Source of the DNA: a bacterium
GTDB lineage: Bacteria; Patescibacteriota; Microgenomatia; UBA1400; PJMF01
Assembly (NCBI GenBank): GCA_017431625.1
Contig: JAFRKQ010000010.1
Coordinates: forward strand, 81,503 to 123,587
DNA length: 42,085 nt
Direction of reading: 5' to 3'
Part shown: positions 26,297-34,611 of the stretch, piece by piece
Layout: each line of letters starts with the position of its first letter
Numbering within the stretch: position 1 is the first letter of the stretch
Translations under genes and position numbers: made by a program
Notes under the pieces: model-generated
Database searches by the model: none
What the model saw: only the letters and a program-made list of their open reading frames with translations
Told to the model about the DNA's origin: nothing

Positions 26297-26490
26297 GGGC
26301 GACGAGTCTAAACAACTCTTCTAGCCGTTAGCGCGAGTTTGACGAGGCACTAGCGGCAAAGGTGAATTTTAAACTATACTCTTTGGTAGCTGGGTAATGA
26401 TCAGGTTGACCTAAAATCTTTTGGACAAGCAGTGCGAGTCACTGTCTGAGCGGCCGGCAGGAGAGTTACTGAGGGCGAGTCGCTTAAACT
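26297..26490. repeat. Dispersed intergenic element, copy 1
   Basis: Plus strand carries GCCGTTAGCGCGAGTTTGAC (from about 26324) and later AGTCACTGTCTGAGCG (about 26438). The same motifs, in the same order, occur on the opposite strand of 34905-35150. GGGCGA...TAAAC motifs stand near both ends (26298 and 26473). There is no open frame. Nothing else was found in 26297-26560. Confidence 0.65.
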
Positions 26491-26559
26491 TTCACTAAAT
26501 ATCACCACTGATTAATTTTACCGAAACACTGAAAAATAATTTTCCCCACATGGCATGTC

Positions 26560-26642
26560 TAACCGAATAACTGCCGATTGCCGAGCTCCGCGCGGAGCTG
26601 TGCAATAGTTTGCCGAGCTGTGCACACAGCTGTGCAGCCGTA
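26560..26642. repeat. AGCT-rich palindromic intergenic element, copy 2
   Basis: ACCGAATAACTGCC is followed by GATTGCCGAGCTCC, an exact 14-bp palindrome GCTCCGCGCGGAGC, and AGCTGTGCACACAGCT (7-bp arms). The order (ACCGAATAACTG, then TTGCCGAGCT palindromes) matches 12231-12390. Confidence 0.75.
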
Positions 26643-26681
26643 AGCACGCAAAAAAATCACTACAAAAAATTAGACAGTGTG

Positions 26682-26690
26682 TGGTATAAT
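26682..26690 (+). promoter_or_regulatory. Extended -10 promoter of the 26697 gene
   Basis: TGGTATAAT with -10 at 26685-26690; the ATG follows after 6 nt (leaderless). Confidence 0.7.
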
Positions 26691-26696
26691 CGGACT

Positions 26697-27461
26697 ATGC
26701 AATTTTTACACACACGCACGCACAACACTCACCAACAAACACTTTTTTGTTTTTCCCCACCAGTGATGTTGGCGACAATGATAATTGAATTTGGCACGGC
26801 CATTTATTTGTGTTGGCGCTATCGGCTGACCCGCAAAACGCGACTGACAGTAGCGGGACTTATTTGTTTGGGTGTTTTCCAACTCGCCGAATACCTGATT
26901 TGTGAAGCCACCGGTATTGATGGTCTTTCGTGGGCGCGCATTGGACATATTGCTATTAGCTTGCTACCGCCGATTGGTATCAGTCTCGCTATGGAGTTGG
27001 CACATAAACGCCAGCGTATTTTTGAGACAATTATTTATTGTCTTTGTGCCGGTTTTATTGGTTTTTATGGCTTTTGGTCGGGGGCAATTTCCAGTGAAAC
27101 ATGCCAGGGTAATTATGTTATTTTTCGCGGCGACTATCCTTACGCTGGTCCGATTTATGCTTTGTATTACTTTTCTCTTTTGGCCATTGGCGTGGGACTA
27201 AGTTTCCACTATGGTCGGCAAGCGCCAGCACCGCTCAAAAAGGCTCTTTATGGTCTGGCTATTGGTTATCTCACTTTTATTGTTCCTACGACGATTGTCT
27301 ACTTGCTTGACCAAACTTTAGTCAACGCAATTCCTTCAATTATGTGTGGTTTTGCCGTCTTTTTGGCGATTATGATCGCTGGCTTTACTGTCCCTTATGG
27401 CGACTATCCGTGCCAACAGTGGGCACTCAAACAATCAGCCAAAAAATCAGCGACAACATAA
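26697..27461 (+). CDS. Polytopic membrane protein, about seven TM helices
   Basis: The 254-residue protein begins FSPPVMLATMIIEFGTAIYLCW after a polar N-terminus. It has roughly seven hydrophobic helices separated by short loops, with conserved-looking features such as QLAEYLICE, a GHIAISLLPPIGISLAMEL helix and a CQGNYV loop. It resembles the seven-helix sensor modules found upstream of kinases, but no kinase or output domain follows. The ATG at 26697 is preferred over the longer frame because an extended -10 ends 6 nt before it. It lies between repeat DNA and the cas operon on the same strand. A link to immunity is possible but not shown. Confidence 0.75.
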   Translation: MQFLHTRTHNTHQQTLFCFSPPVMLATMIIEFGTAIYLCWRYRLTRKTRLTVAGLICLGVFQLAEYLICEATGIDGLSWARIGHIAISLLPPIGISLAMELAHKRQRIFETIIYCLCAGFIGFYGFWSGAISSETCQGNYVIFRGDYPYAGPIYALYYFSLLAIGVGLSFHYGRQAPAPLKKALYGLAIGYLTFIVPTTIVYLLDQTLVNAIPSIMCGFAVFLAIMIAGFTVPYGDYPCQQWALKQSAKKSATT

Positions 27462-27531
27462 AATGCCCCGCATGGTACGGGGGCAGCTGTTGGCGACGCC
27501 CTTGTGTAAGTGCAATTAGTCAATCAAACAG
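27455..27531 (-). ncRNA. Antisense small-RNA unit upstream of cas9 (tracrRNA candidate)
   Basis: A minus-strand promoter (27566-27538) would start an RNA near 27531. About 60 nt later a strong GC hairpin (TGCCCCCG paired with CGGGGCA, 27484-27463) is followed by ATTTTAT. The predicted transcript is about 75 nt. Type II-A tracrRNAs often lie here, divergent from cas9. However, the body contains TTACAC but no convincing anti-repeat to GTTTGAGAGTCGTG. An alternative upstream start near 27572 would add a bulged, partly complementary stretch (about 17 pairs). The unit is well supported; its identity is not. Confidence 0.45.
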
Positions 27532-27537
27532 GAAGGT

Positions 27538-27566
27538 ATTATAACATAAATGTATTGAGGAGTTAA
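27538..27566 (-). promoter_or_regulatory. Promoter of the antisense small RNA
   Basis: Minus strand: TTAACT (27566-27561), 17-bp spacer, TATAAT (27543-27538). Confidence 0.7.
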
Positions 27567-27599
27567 GGTGGAAAATCCATTATACACACGTAAAAGTAA

Positions 27600-27608
27600 T
27601 GATATAAT
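27600..27608 (+). promoter_or_regulatory. Extended -10 promoter of the cas operon
   Basis: TGATATAAT with -10 at 27603-27608, 17 nt before the GTG and 29 nt before the ATG start candidates of cas9. No clear -35 hexamer. Confidence 0.65.
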
Positions 27609-27625
27609 AAGCGAGAAGAAAAGTT

Positions 27626-30600
27626 GTGAAAGACAATATGAACGAAACGAAAAAATATTTTGTCGGTTTAGATTGTGGCACCAGTTCGGTTGGTTGGGCG
27701 GTGAGCGATGATCATTATCGGCTATTGACGGCCAAAGATAAAACGATGTGGGGGAGTCGCCTTTTTGATGAGGCGCAGGCAGCTGATACCCGTCGCTTGA
27801 GCCGCTCCAACAGGCGCCGTTTGCGTCGCACTCGCGACCGAGTAAAACTCTTACAACTGCTTTTTGAATCCGAAATGATTAAGGTGGATCCTGATTTTTA
27901 TTTACGTCTCAAAGAAAGTTTCCTGCAACGTGAAGATCGTGATGACAAAATCAAAGCCTCTCGATATACGCTCTTTGTTGATCCCAATTTTACCGACAAA
28001 GATTATTATGATCAATATCCCACTATCTGGCACCTGCGCCTAGCACTCATGACCGCCCCAGCCGAGCAGCATTTTGACCTGCGCCTTTATTACCTCGCTA
28101 TCAGTCACATTATGACCCACCGGGGTCACTTTTTGCGCGAGGGCAAATTTACCGGTGCTGGTGAATTTTTGCCTTTATATCAAGAATTTATTGAAGTAGC
28201 CGCCAATTATGATTTTACAATTGATGCCGATGTAGCCACACAAGTGCAGCAACTATTGCTTAACAAGAATATTAGTTTGCTAGACCGCAAAAAACAGCTT
28301 GAGCAATTACTTTTTGTCACTAGTGATGATGAATCACTAGAAGATATGAACAAAAGGCAAAAAGAGTTGGCGGCATTGTTAGCCGGCTCAAAAGTTACAC
28401 CCCAAAAGATATTTACCGCATCCGTTGATAACGAAGCGATGAAATTTCAACTTACCGACGATTGGGAAGAAAAGCTGCCAGAACTCGAAGCCGAGATTAG
28501 CAGTGAACAACTTGAATTGATTGTGAGTGTCAAAAAATTAGCCGACTGGGCAACACTCAAACAATTACTTGGTCAAAGCCAGTTAGTCAGCGAGGCGATG
28601 GTGGATAATTATCAGCTCCACCAAAAGCAACTCCATGAACTCAAAACTCTGCTTAAGCCCTATCCAGATGATTATCGACACTTTTTCAAAACTATCAAAG
28701 GTGATAAACTGGTCAATTATAACGCCTATACCGGTAAGGCTTACAGTACTAAAGAAAATGGCCGCAAAACTCATTATCAGTGTTCGCAAGAAGACATCAA
28801 CAAAGAAATTAAAAGGCTTTTAGAAAAACACGGGCTGCAATCGCCGCTGCTTAGTCTGGCTGAGAAAAATAAACTTTTACCCAAACAACGTGGTCAAGCC
28901 AAAGGTACAATCCCACAACAACTCCATCACAATGAATTGGAATTGATCTTGGAGCGTTTATGTCGCGACTATCCTTCATTTGCCGAAGTAACCGCTGGTG
29001 AAGACGAAAGCTATAATACCAAAGCCAAGAAAATTGCCACAATTCATTCTTTCCGTATTCCTTATTACTGTGGACCATTGGTAAACAAAAATAAGAGCCA
29101 ATTTTCATGGGCCAGTGAGGAAATTAACGAGTTAGTGCGTCCCTGGAATTTTGCCAAACTAGTTGATTTAGACAAGCGTGCCAATGCCTTCATCAAGAGA
29201 ATGACGAGTAAATGTACATACCTGCCAACCGAAGATGTTTTACCCAAAGCCTCGCTACTGTATCAAAAATACTGTGTTCTTAACGAACTCAACAATCTCA
29301 AATTTAACGGTTACAGACTAGAACACGATGTTAAACAAAAACAAACTATTTACAATGAACTTTTTGTTGACATTAATGACGGCATCAAAGGCAATATCAC
29401 ACTCAAGTCTCTAACCAAACAATTACACGAGCGTGGTTTGATTCCCAAAAACACTACCGTTACTGGTACTAGTGAGACCAAATTTTTGCCACGTCTAAGC
29501 ACCCACCACGATTTCAGCTCAATCTTAGGCGATGACTACCAACAAAAATTCACCAACGAGCAGCTAGAAAAAGTTATTGATTTGATTACCATCCTCGGCA
29601 ATGAGAAAAAGATATTAGCAAAGAAAATACGTGAAACTTTAGGTGAGGACAAATGCGACCAAAAACAAGCCCAAAAACTGGCGCGCAAAAACTACACTGA
29701 CTGGTCCAGATTTTCTGCCACCTTTTTAACCAAAATCAAAGCCACAATCAATGGCCAGCAAATGAATTTGATTCAAGCACTGTGGGAGACTAATTACAAT
29801 CTCATGGAGCTTTTGGGTCAGCAATTTGACTTTAGTAAAACAATTGATGAATTCAATCACACTACTGAGCAGACAACTACAATCACCTATCAGGATATTA
29901 AAAAACTCTATTGCTCAGCTCCAGTGCGTCGCAGCATTTGGCAAGCATTGCGTTTGGTAGATGAAATTGTCAGAGTCCAAGGAAACGCGCCCGCCAAAAT
30001 TTTCATTGAGGCAACACGTGGTAGTGATAATCAGCCCACACCCAAATACACTGCTAGCCGGCAAAAGAAACTCATTGACGGTTATCATAAATTAGCCCAA
30101 AGTTCCAGCTCTCAGGAGCTACTTGCTAAGCTAGAAAGCACCGAACCTCGTGACTTACAAAGCAAAAAACTTTACCTGTACTACACACAAGTAGGGCGTT
30201 GTGCTTATTGTAGCGAGCATATTCACCTCGAACAATTATCCACGCGAGCTTACGACATTGATCACATCTATCCTCAATCACTCACCAAAGACGACAGTCT
30301 CACCAACAACAATGTCCTCGTATGCGCTACTTGCAATCGCAAAAAAGCTGATCGCTATCCGCTCAATACTGTTGATCCTAGCTGGCAATCAAATATGCAC
30401 GGACATTGGGAAAGTTGGCGCAAGGCTGGTCTTATTACCAAAGAAAAATATGACCGCCTCACCCGCACCACACCACTCACCACAGAAGAGCTCAGCGGCT
30501 TTATTGCCCGCCAGCTTGTGGAGACTAGTCAGACCGTTCGTGCTTTGCGCGATTTGCTCACTCGTCGCTATCCACAGACCAAAATTGTCCTCGTCAAAAG

Positions 30601-31786
30601 TGGACAGGTCAGTGATTTTCGTCATCACTTTGCCCAAGGCTATCACAACGAACAACACCAAGAGCTTGACATCCCCGCTCGTCCTGAGTTTGTCAAAGTC
30701 AGAGCGCTCAACGACTTGCATCACGCTATGGATGCCTACCTGAATATCGTTGTTGGTAATGTCATGAGTCAAACTTTCACTGACAATCCCTATACGTGGC
30801 TCAAAGAACATCAAAATCGGCATTATTCACTCAAACCATATGTGATTTTCCGCGAGCGGCCCAGTGAAAAATATCCCGAGTTTCCCCGTGGATGGTATTA
30901 TCAAGAAAGCATTCAGACCATCAGCCAGACGTTGCAAAAGCCAGAGACCATTTTGTGGACACGCCAGACGGATCGGGTGACGGGGCAAATTTCCGATCTA
31001 CAAATAGTCGGCAAAAACAAGAATCCCGACACGCTCCCGATCAAACGAGGGCTGGATCCCAAAAAATACGGTGGCTACAATTCTCTCAAAGGCTCTTACT
31101 TTGCGCTGATCAAACTAGAAGAAAAGCAAGTCTGGCGACGCAAAATCGTCCAAATCCCCATCATGGACACTACCAATGCCGATGACTATTTGGCACGACA
31201 ATATCCCGGCTGTCAAATCTTGTTACCTCGCATAGAAAAATGGAGTCTCTTGATCGTTGATGGCAACCCGATGAGAATTGCAGGTAGGACTGGGAAAAGT
31301 TTAATTTTTGCGCCAGCGCGGCAGCTATATTTTGATGCGCCTACCAATGCTTATCTTAAAAAAGTAATCAATCTTCATCAGAAATTGTCAATCAATAAAA
31401 ACTATGTCATTAATGAAACTCGAGACAATGTGAGCAAGGAAATGAATTTGGAGTTATACGAAAAAATAGTTCAGAATATTCAGGTATTTAAGACGATGCC
31501 TGTCCTTGGCAACAATGTGGTAAAATTTGGTGATGAAAGTAAAATAAGATTTGCTAATGCGACCATTAATGTTCAATGCGAAATAATAAATAGTATTTTA
31601 TTAGCATTCGGTTGCAATACTTCATCAGCTAATTTGAATACTATATTAACTGCCGCTATTGCAGTCGGCAAATGTCTCGTTTCCAACGACATCACCGACC
31701 ACCCTGAAGTCAGACTTATCCAAGAATCACCCACTGGTCTTTTTGTCAAAGTCATGGATTTGCTCAGTTTGGAGGCAAAAAGCTAA
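27626..31786 (+). CDS. cas9: CRISPR-associated endonuclease Cas9, type II-A-like
   Basis: The RNA-guided DNA endonuclease, 1386 residues from the GTG (an ATG at 27638 is an equal candidate). RuvC-I has GLDCGTSSVGW with Asp16, the arginine-rich bridge helix is at about 56-75, a long REC lobe follows, and RuvC-II has FIEATRG with Glu795. HNH reads YDIDHIYPQS with Asp879, His880 and Asn904. RuvC-III reads HHAMDAYLNIVVG with His1033 and Asp1036, so both nuclease sites look intact. HNH is bracketed by CAYC (859-862) and CATC (900-903), a probable zinc site absent from S. pyogenes Cas9. The C-terminus ends SPTGLFVKVMDL like S. pyogenes, but the RKR PAM-reading motif is not seen. The stop overlaps the cas1 start. 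Confidence 0.97.
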   Translation: MKDNMNETKKYFVGLDCGTSSVGWAVSDDHYRLLTAKDKTMWGSRLFDEAQAADTRRLSRSNRRRLRRTRDRVKLLQLLFESEMIKVDPDFYLRLKESFLQREDRDDKIKASRYTLFVDPNFTDKDYYDQYPTIWHLRLALMTAPAEQHFDLRLYYLAISHIMTHRGHFLREGKFTGAGEFLPLYQEFIEVAANYDFTIDADVATQVQQLLLNKNISLLDRKKQLEQLLFVTSDDESLEDMNKRQKELAALLAGSKVTPQKIFTASVDNEAMKFQLTDDWEEKLPELEAEISSEQLELIVSVKKLADWATLKQLLGQSQLVSEAMVDNYQLHQKQLHELKTLLKPYPDDYRHFFKTIKGDKLVNYNAYTGKAYSTKENGRKTHYQCSQEDINKEIKRLLEKHGLQSPLLSLAEKNKLLPKQRGQAKGTIPQQLHHNELELILERLCRDYPSFAEVTAGEDESYNTKAKKIATIHSFRIPYYCGPLVNKNKSQFSWASEEINELVRPWNFAKLVDLDKRANAFIKRMTSKCTYLPTEDVLPKASLLYQKYCVLNELNNLKFNGYRLEHDVKQKQTIYNELFVDINDGIKGNITLKSLTKQLHERGLIPKNTTVTGTSETKFLPRLSTHHDFSSILGDDYQQKFTNEQLEKVIDLITILGNEKKILAKKIRETLGEDKCDQKQAQKLARKNYTDWSRFSATFLTKIKATINGQQMNLIQALWETNYNLMELLGQQFDFSKTIDEFNHTTEQTTTITYQDIKKLYCSAPVRRSIWQALRLVDEIVRVQGNAPAKIFIEATRGSDNQPTPKYTASRQKKLIDGYHKLAQSSSSQELLAKLESTEPRDLQSKKLYLYYTQVGRCAYCSEHIHLEQLSTRAYDIDHIYPQSLTKDDSLTNNNVLVCATCNRKKADRYPLNTVDPSWQSNMHGHWESWRKAGLITKEKYDRLTRTTPLTTEELSGFIARQLVETSQTVRALRDLLTRRYPQTKIVLVKSGQVSDFRHHFAQGYHNEQHQELDIPARPEFVKVRALNDLHHAMDAYLNIVVGNVMSQTFTDNPYTWLKEHQNRHYSLKPYVIFRERPSEKYPEFPRGWYYQESIQTISQTLQKPETILWTRQTDRVTGQISDLQIVGKNKNPDTLPIKRGLDPKKYGGYNSLKGSYFALIKLEEKQVWRRKIVQIPIMDTTNADDYLARQYPGCQILLPRIEKWSLLIVDGNPMRIAGRTGKSLIFAPARQLYFDAPTNAYLKKVINLHQKLSINKNYVINETRDNVSKEMNLELYEKIVQNIQVFKTMPVLGNNVVKFGDESKIRFANATINVQCEIINSILLAFGCNTSSANLNTILTAAIAVGKCLVSNDITDHPEVRLIQESPTGLFVKVMDLLSLEAKS

Positions 31787-32664
31787 TGTCGTGGCGTGTA
31801 GTGGTGATTTCCAGCCGGAGCAAGCTAGATTATCAACTCGAGCATCTGGTAGTGCGCAGTGATGAGGATGAGAAGCGGATTTATCTGGGTGACATTTCTG
31901 TTTTGATTTGCGAAAGCACCGCCATTTCACTGACAGCTTATCTGCTCTCGCAGCTGACTGAGCGCAAAATCAAAATAATTTTTTGTGATGCCAAACACAA
32001 TCCCCAAAGCGAACTGGTGCCATACTATGGCGGTCACGATACTAGTGGTCGCTTACGAATTCAATTATCATGGAGTGACGACATTAAGGCCCAGGTCTGG
32101 CAAAGAATTATCGCCAGCAAAATCAATCATCAAGCTCACGTCCTTGATCGCACTCATCACAAAGATAAGGCCAAAAGTTTACGCGCTTACCTAACACAAA
32201 TTGAGCCAGGAGACACTACCAATCGCGAAGGTCATGCAGCCAAAGTATATTTTAACACTCTGTTTGGCGATAATTTTGCGCGCGCCAATGATGAGGATGT
32301 CACCAATGCTGTCCTCAATTATGGTTACAGCGTTCTTTTGGCTTGTTTCAATCGAGAAATTGTCGCCGCTGGTTATTTCACCCAGCTTGGCATCTGGCAT
32401 GATAATAGCGAAAACCCTTTTAATCTTGGCTCCGACTTGATGGAAAGCTTTCGCCCGATTATTGATGCTTTTGCTTATGAACAAAAGTGGACTGTTTTTG
32501 GCCCAGAGCAAAAACATGCCGTGGTCAATTTGCTCAATAGCAAAGTTTATATTAATAACTCCGAACAATATCTTAATAATGCTATTGATATTTATGTACA
32601 CAGCGTCCTGCGCGCTTTGGAACAAGAAAATCCAGAATTAATCAGCAATTGGTATGAGTTATAG
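31786..32664 (+). CDS. cas1: CRISPR integrase Cas1, type II
   Basis: Cas1 with Cas2 integrates new spacers at the leader end of the array. The 292-residue protein has the metal-binding triad at Glu148 (REGHAAKVYF), His205 (GIWHDN) and Glu220 (LMESFRPIID), at nearly the same positions as S. pyogenes Cas1. The C-terminal helical domain is of the short type II form. The ATG shares one base with the cas9 stop (TAATG), indicating translational coupling. The 3' end overlaps cas2 by 11 bp. Confidence 0.97.
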   Translation: MSWRVVVISSRSKLDYQLEHLVVRSDEDEKRIYLGDISVLICESTAISLTAYLLSQLTERKIKIIFCDAKHNPQSELVPYYGGHDTSGRLRIQLSWSDDIKAQVWQRIIASKINHQAHVLDRTHHKDKAKSLRAYLTQIEPGDTTNREGHAAKVYFNTLFGDNFARANDEDVTNAVLNYGYSVLLACFNREIVAAGYFTQLGIWHDNSENPFNLGSDLMESFRPIIDAFAYEQKWTVFGPEQKHAVVNLLNSKVYINNSEQYLNNAIDIYVHSVLRALEQENPELISNWYEL

Positions 32665-32974
32665 ATTTATGCGCACATTAGTGATGTTTGATCTACCCAC
32701 TGAGACTAACAGTGACCGGCGTCACTACCGACAATTTCGCCGTTTTCTCTTACGTGAAGGCTTCGTAATGATGCAAGAGTCGATCTACACCAAAATCTGT
32801 ATCAATGCTCACATGGTTGACAAGGTGGCAGTGGCGATTGATGCCCACAAACCACCCAAAGGAATTGTGCAGGTACTTAGCGTCACCGAAAGACAATTTA
32901 TCAATATGAAACTCATCACAGGGCAGCTTGTCAACAATTATATCCAAACTGAGCAGCGACTGGTGGTTATATGA
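32654..32974 (+). CDS. cas2: CRISPR-associated protein Cas2
   Basis: The 106-residue protein is the structural partner of Cas1 in the spacer-integration complex. It has the ferredoxin-like fold start RTLVMFDLPTET with the conserved Asp, the FRRFLLREGFVMMQESIYTKI helix-strand region typical of type II-A Cas2, and the C-terminal strand region with SVTERQF. It overlaps both neighbours: the start lies within cas1 and the stop overlaps the csn2 ATG (ATGA). Confidence 0.96.
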   Translation: MSYRFMRTLVMFDLPTETNSDRRHYRQFRRFLLREGFVMMQESIYTKICINAHMVDKVAVAIDAHKPPKGIVQVLSVTERQFINMKLITGQLVNNYIQTEQRLVVI

Positions 32975-33639
32975 AAATGAGATTACCTGGTTTTGATCAA
33001 GAACTCGTATGGACTAGCACTCAACACGTCAATGAGCTGATTGTCGAAAATTCACAATTTTTCCGTCGGATCATTCAAGATTTTTATCAACATGAGGATG
33101 ACGGTAGTGGCATTAGTCTGATCGATCAAGGTCAAGCCCTCGATTTTGCCAGCGATATTGAAACAGTTATAAATCCCACGCAATTAGATTTTAACAATCG
33201 TCGGGTGACTCTTAATTTTTTCAAGCTCCTCACTCAAGCCTCACTTAACGAAAACAACTACTTGCCCACTCAAGAACTCAAAGCTACGCTTGCTTCCTAT
33301 TTGGTGGATTTGGTGGAATCCACGCAAATTAATTTTCAAATTGGTACAGATGATTTTGCTCTCACGCAACTTGCTAAGGCTGTCAATCTTCATCTTATTA
33401 GTGACGAAAATTTCCTCACCCGTTTGATTGAATATCAAGAAGTCATGCGCGAGCTAGGCAAAGTGAAACTAACGGTCTGGATAAATTTGCGTAGTTTTTT
33501 GACCAATGAGCAGTTACAACAATTACTTGCAGCCAATAATGAGCGTGAGTTGAATGCTCTTTTGCTTGAATCAACACCACGCCAACCAATAAGAAGCTTA
33601 CCACGGATGATTATCGATAAACAATTGTGTCAAATCTAA
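32971..33639 (+). CDS. csn2: Csn2-like protein, type II-A adaptation factor
   Basis: Csn2 forms a tetrameric ring around DNA ends and is required for spacer acquisition in type II-A systems. The 222-residue protein matches S. pyogenes Csn2 in length (220) and in pattern. ENSQFFRRIIQDFYQHEDD corresponds to its CVFSKIVQYCYQYEEDS region, and LAKAVNLHLISDENFLTRLIEYQEVMREL to ELIKSLGVKVE...EKCLEILQIFKYL. KLTVWINLRSFLTNEQLQQL corresponds to KLLIFVNSGAFLTKDEV. Its presence classifies the locus as II-A. An internal ATG at 32977 is an alternative start. The array leader begins right after the stop. Confidence 0.88.
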   Translation: MKMRLPGFDQELVWTSTQHVNELIVENSQFFRRIIQDFYQHEDDGSGISLIDQGQALDFASDIETVINPTQLDFNNRRVTLNFFKLLTQASLNENNYLPTQELKATLASYLVDLVESTQINFQIGTDDFALTQLAKAVNLHLISDENFLTRLIEYQEVMRELGKVKLTVWINLRSFLTNEQLQQLLAANNERELNALLLESTPRQPIRSLPRMIIDKQLCQI

Positions 33640-33847
33640 TTTGTATAAATTTTTTATACAATAATCAAAATAATTACTATTTATCATTTAAATTTAATAT
33701 ACTTATTACAAAATTTTACCCTTGACAACCAAAGCCCAATATGATATACTCTAATAAATTCGGTCTTTGACATCGTTAATAATAACGAAAAAATGCGATT
33801 GATCGGCTTAGTCAGCCGTTGCGCTCCTGTCAAACTTTCATTTTGAG
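33640..33847 (+). promoter_or_regulatory. CRISPR leader
   Basis: An AT-rich 208-bp leader separates csn2 from the first repeat. It begins with a 21-bp inverted repeat (TTGTATAAA 33641-33649, TTTATACAA 33653-33661). It contains the promoter at 33722, a 5-bp hairpin CGGCT/AGCCG (33803-33817) and ends TTTTGAG directly against repeat 1. That ending matches the type II-A leader-anchoring motif ATTTGAG at six of seven positions. Confidence 0.8.
33722..33750 (+). promoter_or_regulatory. Promoter of the CRISPR array
   Basis: TTGACA at 33722-33727, 17-bp spacer, TATACT at 33745-33750. Transcription would start near 33757, about 90 nt before repeat 1. Confidence 0.8.
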
Positions 33848-34611
33848 GTTTGAGAGTCGTGTAAAAAAATCGCAGTGTCGAACCTCTGGACTCTTATCTA
33901 GCCCCAAGCTGATGTTTGAGAGTCGTGTAAAAAAATCGCAGTGTCGAACTGAGTGGCTAGAGCCTCACGATAAGCACGGGTTTGAGAGTCGTGTAAAAAA
34001 ATCGCAGTGTCGAACTTTTAAACACCAAACTTAATGAGTTAACCCGTTTGAGAGTCGTGTAAAAAAATCGCAGTGTCGAACTATACTTATAGGATCTACA
34101 AGTAGTGGTATGTTTGAGAGTCGTGTAAAAAAATCGCAGTGTCGAACTCGCAAAATTTTTTATTTTATCATCCATTAGTTTGAGAGTCGTGTAAAAAAAT
34201 CGCAGTGTCGAACCCAGATTCAAAGACCTATAAAAAAATTGCTGTTTGAGAGTCGTGTAAAAAAATCGCAGTGTCGAACCTTTGATAATAAAACCAGTGT
34301 CATTGGTACCTGTTTGAGAGTCGTGTAAAAAAATCGCAGTGTCGAACATTTATTTGACTATATCACACCCGCAAGTAGTTTGAGAGTCGTGTAAAAAAAT
34401 CGCAGTGTCGAACTACATTGATTTCCTTTCAGACACGAAAGGAGTTTGAGAGTCGTGTAAAAAAATCGCAGTGTCGAACTATTGACTGGTGATATAAAAT
34501 ATAAGGTGAGTTTGAGAGTCGTGTAAAAAAATCGCAGTGTCGAACTAATTGCCGGGAACTACATTCAATGGGGGTGTTTGAGAGTCGTGTAAAAAAATCG
34601 CCGTATCGAAC
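33848..34611 (+). CRISPR. CRISPR array, 12 repeats and 11 spacers
   Basis: Repeats are 36 bp, starting GTTTGAGAGTCGTG and ending CGCAGTGTCGAAC, with partly self-complementary ends (GTTTGA, TCGAAC). Starts: 33848, 33914, 33980, 34046, 34112, 34178, 34244, 34312, 34378, 34444, 34510, 34576. Ten spacers are 30 bp and one (34280-34311) is 32 bp. The first eleven repeats are identical. The twelfth differs at two positions (CGCCGTATCG), marking it as the old, leader-distal end. Transcription is therefore left to right. No spacer matches another part of this window by eye. Confidence 0.98.

Noticed and set aside
26296-26360. Block GGGCGACGAGTCTAAAC as a tracrRNA anti-repeat with a GAGT bulge
   Set aside because: Pairing is only four plus five base pairs with wobbles, it lies 1.3 kb from cas9 beyond another gene, and it belongs to a dispersed repeat whose other copy lacks the anti-repeat.
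27463-27484. GC hairpin as the terminator of the plus-strand membrane-protein gene
   Set aside because: No T-run follows on the plus strand; the T-run is on the minus-strand side.
33819-33835. Leader segment as the tracrRNA itself
   Set aside because: The array follows directly, leaving no room for nexus or terminator; more likely a leader hairpin.
33957-34349. Open reading frames across the CRISPR array on both strands
   Set aside because: They translate the 36-bp repeat periodically; no ribosome-binding site, and the array explains the pattern fully.
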